Assembly (NCBI GenBank): GCA_036250225.1
Contig: JAPZLL010000009.1
Coordinates: forward strand, 868,001-932,000
Length of the DNA: 64,000 bases
Direction of reading: 5' to 3'
DNA from: Cercophora sp. LCS_1
Lineage: Eukaryota > Ascomycota > Sordariomycetes > Sordariales > Lasiosphaeriaceae
Of the stretch, positions 33,793-43,843 are shown one piece after another. Made by a program: the position numbers and the translations under genes. Under the pieces are notes generated by a model that saw only the letters and a list, made by a program, of their open reading frames with translations, made no database searches and was not told where the DNA came from. Each line of letters opens with the position of its first letter. Position 1 is the stretch's first letter.

Positions 33793-35376
33793 TTACGCCG
33801 TTTCGACGCCTCGTCTCCTCATCTCCACGATGGTGGCGCTGGTTGGTGCAACCGGACAGGTCCTTTTCACCCGGGCCTCGTCACCCTCAACTGTTGGGGA
33901 TGCGGCTGCCCCGAAGCTATTCGATCGGGACATTTCGGTCAAGGGCCTTTTCAATGTCGGAGGGGCCTGGATGGGCGGAAGCGCCGTGATGTCGCCAGCG
34001 GCGGGCCTAGCGCCGTCGTCAACAGCCATGTTGTCATCGAACGGATCCGTGTCAAGCAAGGCGTCATACACCCAGGCGTCTTCGAGACCCTCCATGAAGA
34101 CGGGCGAGTGTTTGAGCGTGTGCCACGAAATGGTGTGGTGTCGCATAGCAATGTACAGCGAGTCGATCATGCCGCTGTTGTCGCACACAGCCACGTGCTT
34201 GCGCAGGAACTCGTGGTCATAGGGCATATCAACGTGGCGGGAGTCGAGCTGCCGCAACATGGGGAGACCCTGTAGCTGCTCGGCGTCGCACAGCTTGGCC
34301 TGCAGCGGCATCCACGGGCGGCCCTTGAGGAAACTCCCGAACGCCTTCTCGACCGCCGTGGTGAACGACTCGGCGTCGCGCCCATGCACGGCCACCATTT
34401 GGTGGAGTCCCCGGGACAAACACCGCTGGTATGCGTTGGTGTTCCTCTCGAACGGCATGGGCACAAGGGCATGCGGGAGCAGCGAAATGTGCACCGTCCA
34501 CGCACCCGTGGACCGGGCAGATGCGGGCACCGGCTTCGGCATCCGAAGGACTGCGGTGCCGTCTTGCTCGTACCCGTCGCCACGTCCGAACTGGCGGGGC
34601 GGCATTTCTGGCGATCGATGGGGACGCCGATAGCCGTCGACCACGACGTCCCCGTCGCCTAAAGGGCCTAAAGGGAAGCTCGGACGCGATGTGTCGGACG
34701 TCGATCTCCTCCGCTGTGCGCGCTCCCGCGGTCTGGATAAAAAAGGCTCCTCATCATCCTCCAGCATCTCGGTCAGATTTTCAATCCTTTCCTCTAAGCT
34801 CAGGTCGGCGTCCTGCAACTCCATTTGCCCAGCCCGCAAGCGCTCGAGTTGCTCGTCGTGGGAGCTCAACTTATCGAAGATTGCGCGCAGCTGCTCGGTA
34901 TGCTGGTTTGTCCTGCGCTCCACCTGATCTATTGACCGCCAGCTGATGCTTACGTTCCGGTAAGCACCCTTGATCTGCTCGCCAAACTCCTCTCGACTAC
35001 TCTGGAGGTTGTCCTCTACCTCATGCAACCTGCCCTTGACTGTTTCCAACGCATCATCTTGGCCCTTGGTCATCTGCTCCTCCAGTTGTTGAATACGCTT
35101 CCTTAGGCTTTCCAACTCTTGTTTTTGATCAGTGGGCGCCTCGGGCTCCTTGTTGTGGAAGCATGCCAGATGACCACAATCGCACGTTGCGCCGGGGATC
35201 CCCTTGTGAAGTGAGAATCCCACACAAGCGCAGCGCTGGCCCTTGATCTCAGGCAGCAGGAGAATGTACCGGCAGTGGCCCTTGGGCATGGGTGCCTTGA
35301 GGTCGTCCGGGCCCGGGCTGGCCGCCTGCGGCGGGGAAGGAGTCGCCGCTGGGGCCGTCGACATCTCTGATGTCAT
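33793..35376 (-). CDS. Cys/His-rich coiled-coil protein of filamentous fungi (527 aa)
   Basis: A single-exon gene of 527 residues. The N-terminus has a compact cluster, C35, C49, C51, C65, C67, H69, C72, H74, in the pattern CACVGF, then ATCDCGHLACFH. This spacing recalls SWIM-like or other small zinc-binding modules and, to my knowledge, recurs in Sordariomycete hypothetical proteins. Residues 83-220 form a long heptad-rich coiled coil. A basic, Arg/Ser-rich linker (RPRERAQRRRSTSDTSR) follows. A C-terminal globular part (about 300-440, with AWTVHISLLPHALVP and FLRKHVAVCDNSGMIDSLY) appears conserved in style. The acidic middle and basic tail suggest a nuclear protein (inference). The start at 35376 follows a TGG/ACC repeat in the leader; an internal Met at residue 5 is an alternative. 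Confidence 0.82.
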   Translation of the reverse strand: MTSEMSTAPAATPSPPQAASPGPDDLKAPMPKGHCRYILLLPEIKGQRCACVGFSLHKGIPGATCDCGHLACFHNKEPEAPTDQKQELESLRKRIQQLEEQMTKGQDDALETVKGRLHEVEDNLQSSREEFGEQIKGAYRNVSISWRSIDQVERRTNQHTEQLRAIFDKLSSHDEQLERLRAGQMELQDADLSLEERIENLTEMLEDDEEPFLSRPRERAQRRRSTSDTSRPSFPLGPLGDGDVVVDGYRRPHRSPEMPPRQFGRGDGYEQDGTAVLRMPKPVPASARSTGAWTVHISLLPHALVPMPFERNTNAYQRCLSRGLHQMVAVHGRDAESFTTAVEKAFGSFLKGRPWMPLQAKLCDAEQLQGLPMLRQLDSRHVDMPYDHEFLRKHVAVCDNSGMIDSLYIAMRHHTISWHTLKHSPVFMEGLEDAWVYDALLDTDPFDDNMAVDDGARPAAGDITALPPIQAPPTLKRPLTEMSRSNSFGAAASPTVEGDEARVKRTCPVAPTSATIVEMRRRGVETA

Positions 35377-35402
35377 GGTGGTGGTGGTGGTGGTGGTGGT
35401 GG
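35376..35402. repeat. TGG trinucleotide array at the start codon of the Cys/His gene
   Basis: About nine TGG units on plus (CCA on the coding strand) immediately precede and overlap the ATG. It may tune translation or simply be slippage-prone leader. Confidence 0.9.
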
Positions 35403-38400
35403 AGAGAGAAGGACTCGCTGGGTTGAAGAATGACCCACTGGTTCCCTGGCAGGAAGATAAGGTTTGGTTCGGTGGCGGAAGAGGTCCGTAGCTGATACCA
35501 ACGTGGTGGGACTCGGAAGTAGCCAGGAATAAAAGCAGCTTACAGCACCCGACTACCGGAGATCAGGCATGGCAGCAAGGTCGAGAACTGAGATGGTTTG
35601 GTGGTGGTTGTCCATGGAGGGGCGGAGAGCGAGGGGTTCGGCAGTCGTTGGCAGCCTCGAGATATAAGGGTGGTCTCGAGGGACAGGGGGTGGTGGTCCG
35701 GGTGTTTGGTTGTGGGCGCAAATGGTAGCCCTGCGAGTGATGTTTGTGGGAAAGTCGTTATCGTACCTGGGGCGGCTCTGCGTAGATATGTAGCAGATCA
35801 GGGTTGATCGATGGCTAGGGCGCTTGTTGTGGACCGGTTGGTCGGACGCCCATGTGGGAAACGCCAGCCAAGGCAGCAAGGGGGTCGGGGGCCAGAGATA
35901 AAAGGCAGGTAAGGTTGACCGGGACGGGGGACACTCGGTGGAATTCAGGCACGGCGTCCCAAATGCGGCCGTGGACCTGATACGACTGGGAATGATAGAA
36001 TGGGGAGATGGGGCCCGGTGATAGGTTGGGAGGAGGGGAGCAGCTATCGCGCCTTCACTGCCTGCTTCTGGGGTCGGGCGATGTTGCACCTTGGTGGTTC
36101 AAGAGGGCCGTTGCTTCCCGTCGTGGCGCAGGCCAAAAAAGGTACGGAATACTGCAGCGGGAGGTGGGATGAGGGAGAGTTTATCGCGGCCGTAGTCAGT
36201 CGCCGCGGCGGGAACAAGCAGCGGTTCCGCGGTGGGTCAACTTGGAGCTTCAAGTTGCTTGCGCGAAGTAGCAAACGAACGATCAACAGAAAACAAAGCG
36301 CCCAAGTGGTGTGTGGTGGTGCGCTTGCGCGGGTTGTGGAAAAGAGGGAACGGAAGATGGAGAGCAACCAGCACGACTGACTGATGCTTCTGCCCTGCAA
36401 ATGATGTGAGGAGCTCGATTGCGTGCGAGATCAGAAAGGAAGAGGAGGGAGAGATAGCGCCGGCAGCAAGGATTTGAGGGAGATAAATTGCGACACCAAC
36501 AATGTACGTACCCCCGTACCCAGTGTGCTGATAGGCACGAGATTGTGTCCAGCTGATTAGCGAGGTACGCGATCCGACGGCTGTAGATGCGCCCGGAGGG
36601 AAGTCGCTTTCTATGTGGCGCTACGCCGTGTCTCGGCATCTGCGATGTACCTGGTACCTTACACCCTCCATCCCTCACCTGTCAACTTTGGGGTTTTGGT
36701 GGTGACGATGTGAGCCAGTTCGAGCACCTCATCCGGCCCGGAAACTGCGCTCGACTGCTCGGCCGCTGTTGCAGAAAAACATGCAACAGCACACGCAGCG
36801 TACCGGTCGCCCTGGGCCTGGGGTCAGGACTGCACGACCGCAAGCCCGCCTTGTGTCGGCAACAGCACCGCAGCGAACGACAACGCGATCGAGTTTAGCT
36901 CTGGCGCGCACTGGGGGCCAGACATCTCAAAGCAGCAGCTGGAGGGCAGCTGCCGCGAAAAAGATTTTCTTTTCGCGAAGCGTGGGGCGGGGGGACGTGG
37001 AGATGTCGCGGGAGCCTGCACGGTGGGTTGTGGGTAGTGGGGAGAATCTGGAGTGGAGTGGACCGCCTGTGGGTTCCGGCGTCAACGTCAACGTGGAGGA
37101 AGCACGGCTTTTCCTTTGCCAGCGACGCAAAGGGCGACAGCCCACTTGCCCACATCGGCTTGGTTCCCCTTTCCCTCCCAGCTCAACTTCCTTTGGGCCT
37201 TTTTCCTCCGCTCAGAGCAGAGAGCAGCGCAAATCGGCGGGCAAGGGTCTCGCCCGTTGCAAAGGAAAAAAAAAAAAAAGCGACAGCGACCCACTAGCTG
37301 GTCGGTGCTCTTGCCCTTCCCCCAGGGGTCCTGTCTCGCTGACGAACGGGAGGGCCGGAATCTGCGACTTTATCAGCGAGTGACACGGGGCGAAAGGTCG
37401 GACGGGTGTGGACAGGGATGTTGTGTGGGAATCCGTTGCGCGCGCACGAGAAGCCACATGAATGACGAAGGCGCATCTGTGGGGGTCCCGATAAGCGTTT
37501 CTGGCCTGAGGCGCAAATCGCGGTTCAAGACATCCCACTTGCTCGATTCGTCCAAGGCACTCCTTTAGGGCCGCTGAACCGAGCTTGGCATCTTGCCTGA
37601 GCCGTGCCATTTTGCCCTGTGATGGCGAAAACGTCTCGAAGCGCAAAGCCATGACCATGCCGCAGGCCTGGAACGCTTCCCATTCGGCCAGCTGACCGCC
37701 CCGGCAAGCAGCTCCTATCCCCTCGTTACCTGCTCTCAAGACCCGAGGCACAGCTAGAGCGCGCAAAGCAGCAAACGAGGGCCAAAACCCACATCGCCAG
37801 ACTAGAAACCAGATGCCCGCCAGCAAGCCGCCCTGAGCGTTGTCTCGCGCGCGTCAGCCGTTGCTTGCTCTCTCACCCCTGCCTTATCTCGCAGCTTCGC
37901 CGTTGTGACTTGTCGAAAGTGGAAGCCTCGGCCCGGCTACACGAACGCACCGTTCTTCTCGAAACCTTGATGACCGACTTCCAGTCGTCGGACTGTGGTT
38001 GCAGCCAACCTTTGATGCTGGCACACAGGAGCATGTGGCAGCCATATCGCCCCCGTAGATTGGTCTCATTCGATATGCCGGCAAGTCTGTGGCACAGCAT
38101 CTGAGTCCAAGCAACCGGTGCACAAGTGGACATCGATGGGTCCTTTGCACTTGACCCAGAATCGACGGCGTCTCAGCCTGTGTTGACAATGCAGGGCCCC
38201 GAGAAGCTGCCTCGTCAACACCATACACCAGTGTGGATGCCTCTCACCGCTTCCTTGCACCTCTCGAATCATGGCTCGCCGGCGAGATGACGGGCGAGAT
38301 AAGCAGAAAGGCGACACCCAAACCAAGCATCGTCAGCCTACGGAAGGAACCATCGCGGGTCTCAGATGGATGAGACGGGGCGCCCATCATGCGCCCACCC

Positions 38401-40400
38401 AGCAAACCGGGGCCCGTTGTCGTCGATCGACGGGCGCCCCATTACGACACCGCCAGCACGCCACGAATGGTGGAATGATCGAAATATTTTGACACTCTCG
38501 GACGATTGGGATGAGATGATGGTGTCGGTGTGCACAGTAGAAGCGCCTGGGGCGGCTTCGCAAACAACGCCGGATCCCACCTCACCGGGTACCTACTGGA
38601 CCCTGTGAGATCCTCAAAGCATCAAGTCTTGTCTGATAGGGCCGCTGCAACAAGAGGCAATCCAAACGAAAAGTTGGCCGTCGTGTGAGCGTCCGAGCTT
38701 CTGGTATCGCGATAGTGGACCGAGATGGTGTCACTTGAGCCTAACCTGTCTGGCGATGCTGGTACCTGGTTGGCGACGACTTATCATCAGCTGCAGAAGC
38801 CGTTGTCTTGGACCCCAAGCAGGGCTCGCATACTCAGGCTGCTGATTACGTGCTGACGCAGGCTGCGCGCAAGCAACGGTTCATGGCCGGTGAGGCTTGA
38901 ATCGCCATTTGCCAGGTGCCGTGCATCACCAATCGTGTCTTTTATCAGCCTGCCGTCAAGAAGCCGAGCACCCGCGACACGGGACGAGGATGGTCGCTGC
39001 ATCGTTACGGCGCCGAGTGACACCCAAATCTATCACGCCACGGCTGCAGTCGGACATCTGACACCGCAAGGTGTGTGTTGCGGTCAATGGGCGGTCGAGA
39101 AGACGAAAATATCAAGGTTGAAAAAAAGGGGTACTCCTACCGGGCGCCACTGACGACGGCTCTAGCGATGCTAGTCTTGTCGGTGAGCCGCAAAACTAAA
39201 CCCGCGCCGTCTCTTTTCAGGGCGGAGACGTCTGTTGTGGGTATCTCTCCTGCTTCCTCTAGCAAAAAGGGGATCCACTAGAAGGGCCGGAACGCAGCAC
39301 GCGTTCCCGCCATCCCGCGCGGGTTCGCTTCAAACGACAAGACCCATTTCGTCCTGCAATTCGGGCTCAACCGGGCCCGACAGAAAGCCTCCCTATCTCC
39401 CAGCTCATAACACCCGAAATGGAAGGCCTCCTGCACTGCAACGGTGCGGGCAACGAGAAGAGGAAAAGATTGAGAATATCAAAAAGTGCCTTTCGCTTCA
39501 GTCCGCGATACGTCGCTGCAGCAATGCTCATATACCCGCCTGGCCCATCTAGGACACATGGCAATTCAGCCTTGAACGGATGCATCCCGCCTCGTCGCCT
39601 TCGCGTGCGGCCTCGTCGTTGCATATGGAAGGGGCAGCACATCATTAGGTAATTGGTAGGGCATCGCCCAGTGGGGGGTAAGGTTGTGAACATCAGACGA
39701 ATCCCCGCTCGTCCAGACAGGGCCGAGAATAACCCCCACCACCCCACAAAATTCAGAAAAGGACCCAGGCTGGACGGCCCCCTCGAAGAGCCAAATGGTG
39801 GAGAAGCAAGACAAGGGGAGGAGGAGGGAAAAAAAAAAGAGTCACAACACCGGACTGATCTTCCAATCTCAGATTGATCAGAGGCCGGTGAGGAGAGAGG
39901 AGAAAAAAAGTGACAGGTCACAATTGAGATGCCATCTTTTTCTTCTGCGGCAAGCTTCCGGGACCGGCTTCCGATTCCGATCCGGCAACACACACCCCTG
40001 CCACGGAACAGCCGTGAATCTCACACAGCAAACGGTTCAAAGCGTTGAAAGCTTTTTTTCCCCCTCTGCCCTCTCTGTCTCTTTGGCTCTCTTTCTCTTT
40101 TCAAGGTGGCGGGCGCTAGGGGCATAGGAAGACCGGCTCTTGAGATCCGGTCATGGAGGGGAGGGATGAAAGGGATGTGCCCATGCCATGTGGTAATGCG
40201 GCGGCGCTCCGAACCGGCGAGTTTTCGTTCGGGGTTCTTGTTCTCGTTGAGCAACACACATCCGCGGCGAACGCAGCAGCGGACTGATCTGATGGCGCGC
40301 GGGAGGGGGAGAGGAAATGAGGTGCGTTTTTTTCACTTGGTCTTTTGTCATCCTTTACACAAAGCACACAATAGCTTGTGTAATGAAGAGATTTTTTTTT

Positions 40401-40452
40401 TCCCTCCCTCTCCCTCTCCCTCTCCCTCTCCCTCTCCCTCTCCCTCTCCCTC
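40401..40452. repeat. CCCTCT hexanucleotide array (G-rich on minus)
   Basis: Roughly eight TCCCTC units, preceded by a T run. The minus strand has many GGG runs spaced by three bases, a pattern able to form G-quadruplex or triplex structures. Confidence 0.95.
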
Positions 40453-42103
40453 TTCTTCCCCCTTCTGTGTCTTCAGGAAAACATAAGTGGGATACATACG
40501 AGGCACGTAAATAGAGGGAGGTGTGTACTAGAAAAGGAAGAACGCGGGTGGGATCGGTTCTAGGTAATTCCTTTTTCCCCTTTGCCTTGTCGCTCTTGAT
40601 CGACCGGGATGCACGTCAAGCGTTCCCCCGACCAGCCACCGCTGTCTTTGCATCCATCAAGGAAAAAAAGCAATGACGGAATCTCAGATGAACAGATCTG
40701 ATAAGAAATTCCGGATGGATGTGGCGATCGCACGGGCCAGTGCTAGGTCATGTGGTGGGGTGACAGGGGGTACAGCACGTAAGGTAAGGTATCTGTATCT
40801 TTGTATCTGGTAGTTGCTGGTTTAGGAAGGCGACGAATCGTTCAGCCCCTTCAGCTCCGCACGTTTGACAGTTGACATCCCACGGTTGTGTCGTCCGGCT
40901 CGGTGTCCCAGGGCGGGTTATCAGCCAGCCCAGGCAACCAGCCCACTCTGTATCAACAAGGTAAGACGTGTTTGCTGGCTTTCGAGATGGCGGGCGTTAT
41001 CCTGCTGTTTGCTTGGACAGATTACAGCGTCTGACACAGGATGGGGTCCTTCGGCGTGTGTGTTTTTGTGAAACGCGAATATCTAGTGCCAGAGATAATG
41101 GCGGTGGTACGGCATGGGCCCTTTTAGATAAGAAGACATCCGGGGTTATCCTCGCTCCAGTCGTGTGTGTGTGCTGCTGGTCAATTATTGATGTGTGCAT
41201 CTGCATGTGTTTTTTGGTACGGGTTTCACACTGACGAGAGACGTTTCACCCAAGTGAGAAACAGAAAAGTTTGGCAGTTGGATATTGGAAGAACCCTTCA
41301 CCGGTCATCCATGTTTGTTGGTTCCAAAGGATTGGGGGCTAAAATCTCGTGACCGGCCAGGATTTGATATGTTGGAGTTCTAGTCCTGGTCCTGGTGGGC
41401 TATATGCCAGCCGGGTTTGCTGATAAGCTCGTCGCGATACATGCCTACCGACAGGTACCCTTGTACGGTGCCGTATGTCATGACGTGCTTCCGTACCTGA
41501 CCGACACTTCTCGGAGCTACGTCTGCCGTTGGAAACACGAACGGCGAGCGCGAGGCCACAAATATGCCTGGCAAAGGGGTGTGTTCAGTTGGCACGGGGG
41601 CCAAGACCTTATCGAGGTTATCTCTTCGGGACATGGTAGAGGACACCGCCCAACACAGTGGTACTTGTTTGACTTGCTTGGCAAAACGTGTAAATGGGTG
41701 TTGGTCGGGAGTTCTTCGTTGCCCGGCCCTGGAACCTTATCTTTGTTCATGCGCTTCGCGCGGCTTTTGCAGGCGCTGTTTCTCGCTGGGGGAGGTTGTC
41801 TTCGGGATGGGTACGGTATGGCTGCCTCGTTCGGGGCGGTATGTGTGCATGGGGCAGATAGGGTGTATCGTGTCCGAGACTTCGGACTGGTTTCCGGTGG
41901 TGTTCTGCCTGGTGGAGTTGAGGCTTCCAAGTCCCGACTACTCGATGGTTGGGACCCCGGCCAAGACCAATCTTGTGTCTGTTAATTTGAAAGGGCATCA
42001 TGTCCTGACACCCAATGCATGTGAAGATTCAATATTGTCGCCGCCCAACTTCACCCCCCTTTTTGCTCCGGGAGAAGGGGCGTAAGCCGGGACGGCTCCG
42101 CGT

Positions 42104-42123
42104 GAGCCGCGGGCCCGCGGCTC
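42104..42123. repeat. Perfect 20-base G/C palindrome
   Basis: The 20 bases starting GAGCCGCGGG read the same on both strands. They lie in CpG-dense, non-coding DNA. It could act as a dimeric protein-binding site or cruciform; no function is shown. Confidence 0.9.
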
Positions 42124-43505
42124 GAGGGTTGTGGTCGTCCGTGGCGTGTGCCGATTCCGTCCCTCCTAGTTCGATGGGCCGCGTGAGAAGGGGGGGTTCT
42201 TGGTCCTAAGCACTTGCTATGCGATGTCCTGGTCACGCGATCGGGTAATCGACGTTTTGTTGGCTAGCGGCCGTTTGCTGGGAATTGGGTAACATGGCGT
42301 CGTTCTTGCGGGGGCTGGTGTCGCTAGGCTTCCTGGTGAACAACGGGTTTGCAACGGTAGTGGGGCTTTGAGAAGCAAAGACGGTTGTTGCAGTTTGAAC
42401 TCGAGGTTGAGAAGAGGCGTGATCAATGCGAGTTGTGCCCTAGCGCTCCGAGCTATTGGGCCATCTGCGTCCTGTTTCTCGAATATAGACGTCAGAGCAA
42501 AGTTGACGAAGGGGCTTTAATGTCGACTTGGGTTGAGCCACGAGCTTGGCTGCTGGTCGACGTGTCGATGACGGCTCACAGGTGAAAGGCAAGCCTGGCT
42601 CGACTTTCGCCGCTAATGCCTCCCAAGATCCCCAGATAGAACCGCTTAACTTGGCCACAAACCCAGTGATCGGGTATATGAACGGTTTCAGAGACCATGC
42701 TGTGGTTTTCTTGCTCGGATACATACATGCTGTTCCCCGCAACCCTTGACTGGGAAGCAAGTGAAAAAACTCACTTGGAAGGGCCAAAAAATCATGCGGC
42801 AAGAATATGGGTACTGAGTGAGGCGTAGGACTTCCAGCTACTCGTCGAACCAACCAACCTGAGCAAGTAGGCACTCGAGCCGTTCTGAAGACTTGGGGTG
42901 ACGGCGTGGCGGGACCCATGACTGGTGGAGGCGGCGGAGTGGTGACGATAACTCCATTTAGTAAAACCAAGATCCCGAGTTCAAGAGCCAAGACTACCGT
43001 ACTTCAATCCGAGTGTATTGAAAGGGTCTGAGATGAAGGTTGCTGTCAACGATGTGGTGGCGTCGTTGGTGGTTCGGTTTGTGCTCCGGGTATTCGTTGG
43101 CATCAGGGCTACCTTCTATCATCTACCCCTTCTCAACGAGTTCCAACCCTCTGACTGACCAGCATCGGTATTGGTGGCCAGTTTCAAGAATTCCTCGGAC
43201 GATGGATTAGCAAGTTCTCCTGAGCAATATGCGGCTTGGCCCAGCCTAGACATGAGTGAGAAAATGCTGCAGAAAGTATAAATGAGCTGTGCCCGGGCAC
43301 TCTTCTGCTCGATGAAAAAATCTCAGGACTGTCAAGTCTTGGGAAAGGGGCGTGGGATGCGGACGAAGGGTTGTTGCCAGAATGTATTCAGAGGGGCGGA
43401 ACCTTCTCTTGTGCCCAAGTCTCCCCAGGAGCCTGTAACAAAAATGCAGGTCCCTTGAGGATGCACATGCGTGCACACAACGCTTCAAATGGTCTCGGGA
43501 AGCAG

Positions 43506-43507
<2 letters not shown>

Positions 43508-43550
<43 letters not shown>
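43508..43550. repeat. 43-base T homopolymer upstream of PET127
   Basis: The longest homopolymer in the window, ending about 290 bases before the PET127 ATG and followed by A/T-rich DNA with a small inverted repeat (ACAAAT / ATTTGT, near 43560-43574). It could be a nucleosome-excluding promoter element or the poly(A) trace of an old retro-insertion. Confidence 0.95.
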
Positions 43551-43554
<4 letters not shown>

Positions 43555-43843
43555 AATTAACAAATCTTATTTGTTTATAACAGTAAGTTGTACTTTATTT
43601 TCTTATCGTACCACGGTGCCTTCTTCTTCTCAAGAAGAATTTTCCTCAGATGCGTGGGGCTGCGTGGTTTCTTGTACAGGACTTTGCCAAGGACCTTCCA
43701 GGGTCCCCCACACAGCTGCGCGGAGTCAGCTGATAGCGCGGCTGTGATAGGGCTGGGTGGAAAAAAGTTTGGGGAGACTCTAACTCCAGGAGCACCGTGC
43801 TGCGTCCTCAAGGCGGCCGGAATCCGAACTCGACGTCGACAAC

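Larger units (their letters stand above)
35403..43843. other. Second gene-poor region (8.4 kb)
   Basis: No gene is recognised. The leftmost kilobase should hold the promoter and leader of the Cys/His gene; the rightmost should hold the PET127 promoter. In between are a CCCTCT array (40401-40452), a perfect 20-base G/C palindrome (42104-42123) and a 43-base T run (43508-43550). Longer frames, such as plus 41395-41985, minus 39367-39993 and minus 37212-37826, show no known domain, and shadow frames on the opposite strand are equally long. Confidence 0.5.

Noticed and set aside
35553..36089. 178-codon minus frame upstream of the Cys/His gene
   Set aside because: Very Pro/Thr/Ser-rich with no domain, lying where the leader and promoter of the downstream gene are expected.
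39367..39993. 208-codon minus frame
   Set aside because: It has runs of Ser, Phe and Arg typical of pyrimidine-rich DNA, overlapping frames on plus, and no domain.
41395..41985. 196-codon plus frame in the second gene-poor region
   Set aside because: The translation is not repetitive, but no family is recognised and a second plus frame (41564-42085) and a minus frame (41517-41930) overlap it. Evidence is too thin.
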